From positions 1-36,150 of the forward strand of contig JAGWQN010000089.1 in NCBI GenBank assembly GCA_028869995.1: a stretch of 36,150 nucleotides of DNA, in the 5' to 3' direction. Below, one piece after another: positions 24,388 through 32,298 of the stretch. Under the pieces are notes generated by a model, which was not told the origin of the DNA, ran no database searches, and worked only from the letters and a program-made list of their open reading frames with translations. The translations under genes were made by a program, and so were the position numbers. This stretch comes from Rhodospirillales bacterium. Its GTDB lineage: Bacteria; Pseudomonadota; Alphaproteobacteria; Acetobacterales; Acetobacteraceae. Each line of letters begins with the position of its first letter. The stretch's first letter is position 1.

Positions 24388-25485
24388 TCACTTGATGGTA
24401 TCGATCTGCGCCGTGCTCAGCTTGGCCGCCGAGGCCGGCAGGGCGACGAAGCTCACCGCATCCATGAAGTGCTGGGCGTTGCCGCCCTGCGGCGAGATCG
24501 CCCAGGTGAAGAACTTGCGCAGCTCCGCAGCCACGGCGGCGTTCGGCTGCTGCGCCTTCACGATCGCATACTCGTAGTTGATGATCGGGTAGGAGCTCGG
24601 GCCCGGCGCATAGACGAGGCTGATGCGCTCGTCCTTCGGCGTCTTCGCCGTCATCGCCGCCGCCGCCGCCTTCACGTTCTCGATCGTCAGCGGCACGAAC
24701 TTGCCGTCCTTGTTCTCGAGCAGCGCGGTGCCGAGCTTGTTGTCGGCGATCGCCTGCTTGAAGCTCACGCCGATATAGGCGATCGAGTAGGGCGTGTTCT
24801 TGATCGCGTTGACCATGCCGGGGTTGCCGTTGGCGCCGATCGCGCCCGCTGCCGCCGGCCAGCTCACCGTCGTGCCATAGCCGACCGAGTTCTGCCAGGC
24901 CGGCGTCGAGAAGGCGAGGTACTGGCTGAAAATGAAGGTGTCGCCGCTGCCGTCGGTGCGATGCACGGTGACGATCGCGTGGTCAGGCAGCTTGACGCCC
25001 GGATTGATCGCCGCGATCGCCGGATCGTTCCACTTCGTGATCTTGCCGCTGTAGATGCCGGCAAGCACCGGGCCCGAGAACTTCAGGTTCGTCGCGTTCA
25101 GGCCGGGCACGTTGTAGTTGATCATCTGGCTCGAGATCGCCAGCGGAATGTTCAGCATGCCGGCGTGCTGCTTCATCAGCGCGTCGGAGAGATAGGCGTC
25201 CGAGGCGCCGATCTGCGCCACGCCCGAGATCGACTCGGAAATGCCGGTGCCGCTGCCCGTGCTCTGCGTGGTGATGCGCACGCCCGGGTTGGCCTTGGTG
25301 TAGGCCGGCACCCAGAGGTTGAACAACGGATAGAGCAGGCTCGATCCGGTCTCGAGCAGGTTCACGCTGGCGGCGCGCGCCGGCGTGCTGCCGGCCGCGA
25401 CGAAACCGGCCAGGGCGACGGCTGCGCCGGCTCCCAGGAACAGGCGGCGGCCCGGCCCGCGGCCGGCGGTGGTGTATCCTGACAT
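24388..25485 (-). CDS. pstS: Phosphate-binding periplasmic protein PstS
   Basis: A 365-residue exported protein. ATG 25485 has GGGAGA nine bases upstream. A longer in-frame start at 25563 would add an unrelated stretch. The signal peptide has a twin-arginine look (GRRLFLGAG) and ends near TPARA, so export could go by Tat. Phosphate-contact segments are ETGSSLLYPLF, QSTGSGTGIS, GASDAYLS and VHRTDGSGDTFIFSQYL. It binds phosphate in the periplasm and delivers it to PstCA. It is the first gene of pstSCAB-phoU-phoB. A possible Pho box lies about 100 bases upstream. Confidence 0.96.
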   Translation of the reverse strand: MSGYTTAGRGPGRRLFLGAGAAVALAGFVAAGSTPARAASVNLLETGSSLLYPLFNLWVPAYTKANPGVRITTQSTGSGTGISESISGVAQIGASDAYLSDALMKQHAGMLNIPLAISSQMINYNVPGLNATNLKFSGPVLAGIYSGKITKWNDPAIAAINPGVKLPDHAIVTVHRTDGSGDTFIFSQYLAFSTPAWQNSVGYGTTVSWPAAAGAIGANGNPGMVNAIKNTPYSIAYIGVSFKQAIADNKLGTALLENKDGKFVPLTIENVKAAAAAMTAKTPKDERISLVYAPGPSSYPIINYEYAIVKAQQPNAAVAAELRKFFTWAISPQGGNAQHFMDAVSFVALPASAAKLSTAQIDTIK

Positions 25486-25586
25486 CAGGTCAACTCTCCC
25501 ATGAGCTTTTCCGGCGTGCGCGGATTGGCCCGCGGGCCGGCCGCCCCGCTCATAGGTAGGCATCGCGACTCCTCTATTTCACTTTT

Positions 25587-25604
25587 GTGAAGCTTCGATG
25601 ACAA
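25587..25604 (-). promoter_or_regulatory. Degenerate Pho box upstream of pstS
   Basis: On the pstS strand the sequence reads TTGTCAT-N4-GCTTCAC, two 7-bp half-sites 11 bases apart as in a PhoB box (CTGTCAT-N4-CTGTCAC). The first half-site matches 6 of 7, the second only 4 of 7. The position and the neighbouring AT-rich block fit a PhoB-activated promoter. Confidence 0.45.
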
Positions 25605-25624
25605 GCCGGCGCGGCGCCGCCCCG

Positions 25625-26071
25625 TCAGATGGTGTAGCTGAGCGGTTCCAGCGCCGGCCGGCGGAGCCCCGCGGCGACCGCCCGGCGCACCAGTTCCTCC
25701 AGCGTGACGCCCCGCAGGCTCTCCACCGCCGCCTCGTCGGCGGCCTGCCAGGCTGTCCTGGCGATGCCGGAGAGCCCCGCTGTCTCGCCCGGCGGGGCGG
25801 GGCTGGGTGCCTCGCGCATCGCCGCCGCGACCTCGGCCAGCGTGATGTCGCGTGCGGGACGCGCCAGCCGGTAGCCACCGCGCGGCCCGCGCACGCTGTC
25901 GAGCAGCCCGGCCCGCGCGAGGTTCTGCAGCAGCGGTTCGAGCCCGCGCCGGGCCTGGCCCAGCCGTTGCGCCAGGTCCGCCGCCGGCACCGTCCCCGCG
26001 CGCCCGGCATGGAACGCGACGTCCAGCATGATCTCGACGCCGTTCAGCGCCCGGTCCCGGCGAATCAGCAT
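25625..26071 (-). CDS. Rrf2-family transcription regulator without iron-sulfur cysteines
   Basis: A 148-residue protein with an Rrf2 winged-helix domain: LNGVEIMLDVAFHAG, ADLAQRLGQARRGLEPLLQNLARAGLL and the wing VRGPRGGYRLARPARDITLAEV. IscR, NsrR and RirA carry three cysteines around residues 90-105 for an Fe-S cluster. This protein has no cysteine at all, so it should sense something else, like the CymR subgroup. It lies just upstream of pstS on the same strand. Cysteine synthase lies about 1.2 kb away and might be a target, as CymR-type proteins control cysteine genes, but nothing in the sequence proves it. Confidence 0.82.
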   Translation of the reverse strand: MLIRRDRALNGVEIMLDVAFHAGRAGTVPAADLAQRLGQARRGLEPLLQNLARAGLLDSVRGPRGGYRLARPARDITLAEVAAAMREAPSPAPPGETAGLSGIARTAWQAADEAAVESLRGVTLEELVRRAVAAGLRRPALEPLSYTI

Positions 26072-26116
26072 GGCGGATCATGCCGCACGAGCTGCGCCGG
26101 GATCAAACCCGCCGCC

Positions 26117-27190
26117 TCACGCCCGGACCGCCCGGAGCCTGCCGCTGAGCCAGGCCCGAACCGGCTCGTCGAAGAGCCGGGCCGCGGCGTAGGCGAGGAG
26201 GAGCTGGAACAGGATCTCGACGGCGATGACGGCAACGACCTGCGCCGTCGTCCGCGCGAACTGGCGCGCCAGGTGGCTGAACAGGTGCACGAACGGATAA
26301 TGAAGGATGTAGAGCGGGTAGGAGAGATCTCCCGCGAAGCGGCAGGCGGCGGCCATCGCCGCCGGCAACCGGCAGCGGCTGCCCCACATCACCAGCAGCG
26401 GATAGAGGCCCACGACCACCAGGCTCTCGAACAGCCAGGTGGGGACGGGAGGACGCCAGAGGAACGAGAGCGCCAGCAGGGCGACGACGACCAGGAACGG
26501 CGGCGCCCGGTCCGGCTCGAACGCCCGCATCCGGTAGAGCAGCACGCCGAGGAAGAAGGGATAGATCACCCGCCCCAGGCCGAACACCAGCTGCCCGGGC
26601 GTGCCGCCGCCCGTGACGGCGCCCAGATGATAGGCCTGCAGGAACACGAGGAGCGCGCCGGCGACGACGGTCGCCCGCAGGACGCGACCGGACAGCAGCG
26701 GCAGGGCCGCGACATAGGCGAGGTTGACGAGCATCTCGAAGAACAGCGACCAGGCCGGGATGTCGAACGGCATGATGTCGGCCCATCCCCGTCGCCTGAT
26801 GGCAACGGTCGGCAGCATCAGGAGGTTGCTGGCGATGGCGATCGCAACGTCCGGTCCCGCCGCCGTATGCCCGATCAGGGCGGTCCTGCCGGCATAGACC
26901 GCGACCCCGATCACCAGCCCGAGAAGATAGAGCGGGTAGAGCCGGGTCAGGCGGATCCGCAGGAAGCCGCCCAGGGACAGCGCCGAGAGCAGCCGCTTCT
27001 CGTAGGCGTGGGTGATGACGAAGCCGGACAGCAGAAAGAAGAAGTCCACGGCCAGCTCGGCGTGCGGGATGGCGCCGTTGAGTCCGAACGGAGCCGTGGC
27101 GTGCAGCAGCACGACAAACAGGGCTGCAACCCCGCGCAGACCGTCCAGCCCCAGGAAATGACGCGTGCTTCGCGGGGCGCTCCCTGGCAT
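26117..27190 (-). CDS. Acyltransferase-3 family membrane protein (OafA/NodX type)
   Basis: A 357-residue polytopic protein with about ten hydrophobic helices. The acyltransferase-3 start HFLGLDGLRGVAALFVVLLH (catalytic-type H30), ELAVDFFFLLSGFVITHAY and RIRLTRLYPLYLLG are family hallmarks, and DLSYPLYILHYPF is the usual late motif. Such enzymes transfer acetyl or other acyl groups to sugars of O-antigen, exopolysaccharide, Nod factors or peptidoglycan. No glycan biosynthesis gene is in the window to show which. It is divergent from the cysteine synthase gene. Confidence 0.92.
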   Translation of the reverse strand: MPGSAPRSTRHFLGLDGLRGVAALFVVLLHATAPFGLNGAIPHAELAVDFFFLLSGFVITHAYEKRLLSALSLGGFLRIRLTRLYPLYLLGLVIGVAVYAGRTALIGHTAAGPDVAIAIASNLLMLPTVAIRRRGWADIMPFDIPAWSLFFEMLVNLAYVAALPLLSGRVLRATVVAGALLVFLQAYHLGAVTGGGTPGQLVFGLGRVIYPFFLGVLLYRMRAFEPDRAPPFLVVVALLALSFLWRPPVPTWLFESLVVVGLYPLLVMWGSRCRLPAAMAAACRFAGDLSYPLYILHYPFVHLFSHLARQFARTTAQVVAVIAVEILFQLLLAYAAARLFDEPVRAWLSGRLRAVRA

Positions 27191-27296
27191 GCCGTTCCCT
27201 GGAATGATCGTGGCTTGGCGCGAAGCCTAGCCAGCGTGCGGGCGTGCCGCAATTCCGTCCGCTGCCGGTCGTGCGGGCCGCTCCGCCGTGCTAGCC

Positions 27297-28262
27297 ATGA
27301 TGGCCATGACGGCTCTTCCGCCCGCTGCCGGACGCATCCACGACAGCATCACCGACCTCGTCGGCCACACCCCGATCGTGCGTCTCTCCCGGCTTGCCGC
27401 CGCGCACGGCCTTGCCGCCGAGCTGCTCGCCAAGCTCGAGTTCCAGAATCCGCTCGGCTCGGTGAAGGACCGTATCGGCGTCGCCATGATCGACGCCGCC
27501 GAGGCGGCAGGGCTGATCCGCCGGGGCCGCACGGTGCTGGTCGAGCCCACATCCGGCAACACCGGCATCGCGCTCGCGTTTGTCGCCGCCGCCCGCGGCT
27601 ACCGCCTCATCGTCACCATGCCCGAGGGCGCCTCCGTCGAGCGCCGGCGCCTCATGCGCCTGCTCGGTGCGCAGGTGGAGCAGACGCCGGCGGAGGCGGG
27701 CATGGAGGGGGCGATCGCCCGCGCCGAGGCGATCCTCGCCGCGACCGAGGATGCCTGGATGCCGCGCCAGTTCGAGAACCCGGCCAACCCGGCCATCCAC
27801 GCGGCGACGACGGCGGAGGAAATCTGGGCCGATTGCGGCATCCGCCTCGATGTCGTGGTCGGCGGCGCCGGCACCGGGGGCACGCTGACCGGCATCGCCC
27901 GCACCCTCAAGCCGCGCCTGCCGGAGCTGCGCATGGTGCTGGTCGAGCCGGCCGAGAGCGCCGTGCTCTCGGGCGACGAGCCCGGTCCGCACGGCATCCA
28001 GGGCCTCGGCCCGGGCTTCCGGCCGAAGGTGCTGGAGCTCGAGCGCATGGACGCGATCCGCCGCGTCACCGAGCGCGAGGCGCTGGCCGTCGCCCGCGAG
28101 GTCGCCCGCCTCGAGGGCATCCCGGTCGGCATCTCCTCCGGTGCCGCCCTCGCCGCCGCGATCGAGGAGGCGCGCGGCCGGCCCGCCGGCACGCGCCTGC
28201 TCGCCATCGTGCCGAGCTTCGCCGAGCGCTACGTCTCGACCGCGCTTTTCGCCGGTCTCTAG
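27297..28262 (+). CDS. cysK: Cysteine synthase (O-acetylserine sulfhydrylase)
   Basis: About 321 residues. The PLP lysine is K57 in NPLGSVKDRIG. The substrate loop is PTSGNTGIA, the phosphate-binding loop GGAGTGGTLTG, and the active-site serine lies in VGISSGAAL. It makes cysteine from O-acetylserine and sulfide. The start is uncertain: ATGs at 27297, 27300 and 27306 and a GTG at 27288 are all in frame, and none has a clear ribosome site. The core IHDSITDLVGHTPIVRL begins soon after. The stop codon lies inside a 16-bp tandem duplication. CysK or CysM function cannot be separated with certainty, but the sequence is more CysK-like. Confidence 0.92.
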   Translation: MMAMTALPPAAGRIHDSITDLVGHTPIVRLSRLAAAHGLAAELLAKLEFQNPLGSVKDRIGVAMIDAAEAAGLIRRGRTVLVEPTSGNTGIALAFVAAARGYRLIVTMPEGASVERRRLMRLLGAQVEQTPAEAGMEGAIARAEAILAATEDAWMPRQFENPANPAIHAATTAEEIWADCGIRLDVVVGGAGTGGTLTGIARTLKPRLPELRMVLVEPAESAVLSGDEPGPHGIQGLGPGFRPKVLELERMDAIRRVTEREALAVAREVARLEGIPVGISSGAALAAAIEEARGRPAGTRLLAIVPSFAERYVSTALFAGL

Positions 28263-28282
28263 CCTCGCCGGTCTCTAGCCTC
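28251..28282 (+). repeat. Perfect 16-bp tandem duplication across the cysK stop codon
   Basis: gccggtctctagcctc occurs twice head to tail (28251-28266, 28267-28282), and a third copy begins (gccgg). The first copy holds the last codons and TAG stop of cysK. Just downstream, cccggcc/ggccggg (28296-28310) can pair as a hairpin. Confidence 0.95.
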
Positions 28283-28386
28283 GCCGGCGGCTTGTCCCGG
28301 CCCGGCCGGGCAGCGGCCGGACATACCCCCTCCACGCCTGCGCCAATCCGTGCTTGCATCCGGGCAAAAGAACGGAGGAGACCGAG

Positions 28387-29919
28387 ATGCGCCTGGCGAT
28401 GAGGACTGCGATCGCGCTGTTGCTCACCCTGCCCGCAGGCCTGGCCCCGGCCCATGCGGCGCCGCCGGATGCCAGCCGGCCGCTGCGCGTCGCCCTCGAG
28501 TTCGATCCCGCGCCGCTCGATCCCGCCACCGACGGCAGCTACACCAACCGCATCGTCACGACCGTGATGTGCGACAGCCTGATCGACTTCTCGCCGCAGA
28601 TGAAATTCATCCCCGAGCTGGCCACCAGCTGGGCCTGGTCGCCCGACCGCCGCTCGCTGACCCTGCACCTGCGCCCGGGCGTGACCTACCAGGACGGCAC
28701 GAAGCTCGACGCCGCCTCGATCCAGGCCAACCTTCAGCGCTACCAGACCGCACCCTACTCAATCCGCAAGTCGGAGATGTCGGCGATCACCGGCTCCGTC
28801 GTGGTGAACCCCGAAACGATCCGGATCACCCTGTCCCACCCCTACGCCCCGCTGCTGGCAACGCTCGCCAACCGCGTCGGCACGCCCTATTCGCCCCGGA
28901 TTCTTGCCCTGCCGCGCGACGCCATCGCCGCCCATCCGGTCTGCGCCGGCCCCTTCGCCTTCAAGAACCGGGTCGCCCAGGACCACATCACCCTGACGCG
29001 CTGGCCGGGCTACTGGAACGCGGCTGCGATCCACCTGCCCGGCATCGTCTTTCACACCGTCACCAGCGCCACCGTGCGCAAGACCGACCTCGAGGCGAAG
29101 GCGCTCGATATCGCCGACCACATCGCGCCCACCGATGTCGCCGAGATCCGGGGGCGACGCGATCTCGTCATCGCCAGGACCCCCTCGCTCGGCTATTCGC
29201 TGATCGAGATCAACGTCGGCAACGGCAAGGCGGCCCGCAACCCGCTCGGCCGCGACGCGCGCGTCCGCCGCGCCTTCTCGCTGGCCATCGACCGGGGCGC
29301 GCTCAACCAGGTCGCCTTCAACGGTCAGTACGTGCCCTCGAACCAGATGGAGGCCCCGGGCAGCCCCTACTTCGACTCGGCCTATCCGGTGCCGTCCCGC
29401 AACGTCGCCGAGGCCCGCAAGCTGCTCGCCGCGGCCGGCTACAAGCACGTCACGGTGACGTTGCAGATCGGCACCGACCCGCTGGACCGCCAGGCCGCGG
29501 AGATCATCCAGTCGATGGTCAAGGACGCGGGCTTCGACCTCAAGCTCGTGTCCGAGGAATCGGCGGGCCTGGTCGGCAACGCGCGCAGCGGCAACTTCCA
29601 GGCGGTGATGCTGCTCTGGTCCGGCCGCGCCGACCCCGACGGCAACATGCCGATCTGGCTGACCTGCAAGGGCTTCACCAACTGGGGCCATTTCTGCAGC
29701 CCCGCCTTCGACCGTCTCATCACCCGGGGGGCGGAAGGCAACAGCCTGGCGCAGCGCAAGCCGCTCTACGACCGCGCCGTCGCCATCTTCGAGCGGCAGG
29801 CGCCTGACATCGTGCTCTACCACTACGCGATGATCTGGGGGCTGTCGGCGAAGGTCCACGGCTTCCACGGCCGCCCGGACGGGCTGTGGCGGCCGGAAGG
29901 GATGACGGTCGCGCCATGA
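28387..29919 (+). CDS. ABC transporter solute-binding protein, family 5 (peptide/nickel/opine type)
   Basis: A 510-residue exported protein. ATG 28387 has GGAGGAG six bases upstream, and a signal peptide ends near APAHAA. The family-5 order is clear: SRPLRVALEFDPAPLDPATDG at the start, PELATSWAWSPDRRSLTLHLRPGV, DARVRRAFSLAIDR in the middle, and a late NFQAVMLLWSGRADPDGNMP segment. Such proteins bind peptides, opines, glycosides or nickel in the periplasm. No permease or ATPase genes follow. The next gene is an M20 amidohydrolase with a 4-base overlap, suggesting the ligand may be a small amide or carbamoyl compound. The transporter core must be encoded elsewhere. Confidence 0.92.
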   Translation: MRLAMRTAIALLLTLPAGLAPAHAAPPDASRPLRVALEFDPAPLDPATDGSYTNRIVTTVMCDSLIDFSPQMKFIPELATSWAWSPDRRSLTLHLRPGVTYQDGTKLDAASIQANLQRYQTAPYSIRKSEMSAITGSVVVNPETIRITLSHPYAPLLATLANRVGTPYSPRILALPRDAIAAHPVCAGPFAFKNRVAQDHITLTRWPGYWNAAAIHLPGIVFHTVTSATVRKTDLEAKALDIADHIAPTDVAEIRGRRDLVIARTPSLGYSLIEINVGNGKAARNPLGRDARVRRAFSLAIDRGALNQVAFNGQYVPSNQMEAPGSPYFDSAYPVPSRNVAEARKLLAAAGYKHVTVTLQIGTDPLDRQAAEIIQSMVKDAGFDLKLVSEESAGLVGNARSGNFQAVMLLWSGRADPDGNMPIWLTCKGFTNWGHFCSPAFDRLITRGAEGNSLAQRKPLYDRAVAIFERQAPDIVLYHYAMIWGLSAKVHGFHGRPDGLWRPEGMTVAP

Positions 29920-31106
29920 GCGTCGATCCCGCCCGTTTCCTCGCCGACCTGCATGCGTTGCGCGCCTTCGGCCGGGACGGCCACGGCGTGCACCGCCCGA
30001 CCTACTCGCCCGACGACCTCGCCTCCCGTGAATGGTTCGCCGGGCGGCTGCGCGATGCCGGCCTGCGTGCCGGCATCGACGGCATCGGCAACGTGCTCGG
30101 CGAGGCGCCGGGCACGGGTCCGCGCCTGTTGCTCGGCAGCCATCTCGAGACCCAGCCGCATGGCGGCTGGCTCGACGGCGCGCTGGGCTGCATCGCCGCG
30201 CTGGAGGTCGCGCGGGCGCTCGGCGGCGGCATCGATGTCGCCGCCTGGGCCGACGAGGAGGGGCATTTCGGCGCCTTCAACGGCAGCCGCTCGGCGATCG
30301 GCGACCTGTCGGAGGCCGATATCGATGCCGCGGCCAACCGCGACGGCACGCCGCTGCGCGCAGCCCTCGCCACCGCCGGCTATGCCTCTCGCCCCCGCCT
30401 GCGCCTCGACCCCGCGCGCTACCGTGGCTACCTCGAGCTGCACATCGAGCAGGGGCCGGAGCTCGACACGACGGGCCAGGCGCTCGGCGTCGTCACCGCC
30501 ATCGTCGGCCTGCGCGGCTACCGCGTGCGCTTCGAGGGCCAGCAGAACCACGCGGGAACCACCCCGATGGCGCACCGGCGCGACGCCGGTGCCGCGCTCG
30601 TGCGCCTCGCAGGCGCGATCGCGCGTGAGTTCCCCACCGCCTGTGCGCCGCGCACCGTCTGGACCGTCGGGCGCATTGAGCTCGAGCCGGGGGCGCCCAG
30701 CATCATCCCCGGTGCCGCGACCATGCTCTTCCAGATCCGCGACACCGACGAGGCGGTGCTCGACCGGCTGGAGGCGCTGCTGCTGCGCCTCGCGGCGGAG
30801 GAGGACAGGGGCCCCTGCCGCGTCGGCGTGACACGCCTGCGCGCCACGGCCCCGGCGATCATGGCGCCAGCCCTGCGCGCCGCCCTCGAGGCCGCCTGCG
30901 AACGCGCCGCCCCCGGCAACTGGCAGGCCATGCCGAGCGGCGCCGGCCACGACGCCCAGCAGCTCGCGCGGATCATGCCGGCCGCCATGCTCTTCGCGCC
31001 CAGCATCGGCGGCATCAGCCACGACGTCGCCGAGGACACCCGCGAGGACGACCTGGTGCGCAGCGTCCAGGCTCTCGCCGACGCCGCCGCCCAGCTGCTC
31101 CGGTAA
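29916..31106 (+). CDS. M20-family amidohydrolase (N-carbamoyl amino acid / allantoate / ureidopropionase type)
   Basis: A 396-residue cytoplasmic enzyme whose ATG overlaps the stop of the binding-protein gene (ATGA). Metal-ligand regions: H76 in GSHLETQPHGG, D87 in WLDGALG, E114-E115 in WADEEGHFGAFNG, and H176 in LELHIEQGP. The dimerisation-domain histidine lies in QNHAGTTPM, and the end has GGISHDVAEDT. The usual HxD beside the first zinc ligand is HLE here. Family members hydrolyse the carbamoyl or amide bond of N-carbamoyl amino acids, 3-ureidopropionate or allantoate to release ammonia and CO2. The sequence does not decide between them. The upstream binding protein may import the substrate. 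Confidence 0.88.
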   Translation: MSVDPARFLADLHALRAFGRDGHGVHRPTYSPDDLASREWFAGRLRDAGLRAGIDGIGNVLGEAPGTGPRLLLGSHLETQPHGGWLDGALGCIAALEVARALGGGIDVAAWADEEGHFGAFNGSRSAIGDLSEADIDAAANRDGTPLRAALATAGYASRPRLRLDPARYRGYLELHIEQGPELDTTGQALGVVTAIVGLRGYRVRFEGQQNHAGTTPMAHRRDAGAALVRLAGAIAREFPTACAPRTVWTVGRIELEPGAPSIIPGAATMLFQIRDTDEAVLDRLEALLLRLAAEEDRGPCRVGVTRLRATAPAIMAPALRAALEAACERAAPGNWQAMPSGAGHDAQQLARIMPAAMLFAPSIGGISHDVAEDTREDDLVRSVQALADAAAQLLR

Positions 31107-31176
31107 GCAGAGCAACGCGCGGATGGCGCCGCGCAGCACCCCGGCCCATATCCCGCGCAGAGCAGGAGGTGCGGCC

Positions 31177-32298
31177 ATGGATGGCGCAATGACGAGCGGC
31201 GGGATCGCGGACGACGAGGAGCGCTGGCAGGCGGTGCTCGACCGCGCGCCCGGCGCGTTCCTCTACGGTGTCGTCACCATGGGCGTCTATTGCCGGCCGA
31301 CCTGTCCCGCGCCGCGCCCCAGGCGGGCCAATGTCCGCTTTTTCGCCGACGCCGACGAGGCGCGGGCGGCCGGCCTGCGTGCCTGCCGCCGCTGCGATCC
31401 GGACGGCACCCGTGCCGCCCTCGCGCGCGCCGTGGTCGCCGACGCCTGCACCGCGATCGAGACCGCCGAGACGATCCCGTCCCTGGCGGCGCTGGCGCAA
31501 CGATCGGGCTATTCGCGCTTTCATTTCCTGCGCCTCTTTCGCGACCACACCGGCCTCACGCCGCGCAGCTATGCCGAGGGCGTGCGCGCCCGCCGCCTCG
31601 CCGCGGCGCTCGCCGCCGGCAGCCGTGTCGCCGACGCGATCGCCGCCGCCGGCTACGGCTCGGAGAGCCGCGTCTACGAGGCGCCGGAACTGCTCGGCAT
31701 GACCCCCGGCGCCGCGCGCCGTGGCGGCTCGGGCGAAACCATCCGCACCGCCTTCGCCGACTCCCCGTTCGGCCGCCTGCTCGTCGCGGCGACCGCCAAG
31801 GGCGTCTGCTTCCTCGGGTTTGCCGAGCCGGACGACGCCCTGCTCGGCGATCTGCGCCAGCGCTTCCCCCGTGCGCGCATCGTCGCCGACACCGCCGGCC
31901 TCGACGCCATCGTGCGCACCGTCGTGGCCTTCATGGCCGAGCCGCGCGCCGCGCTCGACCTGCCGCTCGACCTGCGCGGCACCGCCTTCCAGCTGCGGGT
32001 GTGGGAGGCGCTGCGCCGGATTCCGCTCGGCGAGACAACGACCTACGCGGCCCTCGCCGCCGCCATCGGCGCGCCGCGCGCCGTCCGTGCCGTGGCCCGT
32101 GGCTGTGCCCGCAACCCGGTCTCCCTGGCCGTGCCGTGCCACCGCGTGCTCGGCGCCGATGGCGCGCTCACCGGCTATCGCTGGGGCCTCCCGCGCAAGC
32201 AGTTGCTGCTCGCGCGGGAAGCCGCGACCCGAGGTCCGGCGGGCAGCGCTCGTGTGGGCGGCAGTCGGGCGGGAAGGGGTCGGGCGGGCGCCGGCTAG
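31177..32298 (+). CDS. ada: Ada: methylphosphotriester/O6-methylguanine DNA methyltransferase and regulator
   Basis: A 373-residue protein with all three Ada parts. The N-terminal zinc domain has C39 and C43 in VYCRPTC and C70 and C73 in CRRC, where C39 accepts methyl groups from phosphotriesters. An AraC-type helix-turn-helix (about 85-180) contains LAQRSGYSRFHFLRLFRDHTG. The C-terminal methyltransferase domain has active C321 in VPCHRV, the same number as in E. coli. It repairs alkylated DNA and, once methylated, activates its own regulon. ATG 31177 has GGAGG seven bases upstream. The last 20 residues are a Gly/Arg-rich tail outside the fold. No alkB or alkA follows. The stop overlaps that of the convergent EAL gene. 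Confidence 0.95.
   Translation: MDGAMTSGGIADDEERWQAVLDRAPGAFLYGVVTMGVYCRPTCPAPRPRRANVRFFADADEARAAGLRACRRCDPDGTRAALARAVVADACTAIETAETIPSLAALAQRSGYSRFHFLRLFRDHTGLTPRSYAEGVRARRLAAALAAGSRVADAIAAAGYGSESRVYEAPELLGMTPGAARRGGSGETIRTAFADSPFGRLLVAATAKGVCFLGFAEPDDALLGDLRQRFPRARIVADTAGLDAIVRTVVAFMAEPRAALDLPLDLRGTAFQLRVWEALRRIPLGETTTYAALAAAIGAPRAVRAVARGCARNPVSLAVPCHRVLGADGALTGYRWGLPRKQLLLAREAATRGPAGSARVGGSRAGRGRAGAG

Noticed and set aside
25598..28402. A plus-strand open frame of 934 codons across the Rrf2, acyltransferase and cysK region
   Set aside because: It is antisense to two clear genes and out of frame with cysK. The product is arginine/proline-rich low-complexity sequence, as expected from stop-poor GC-rich DNA.
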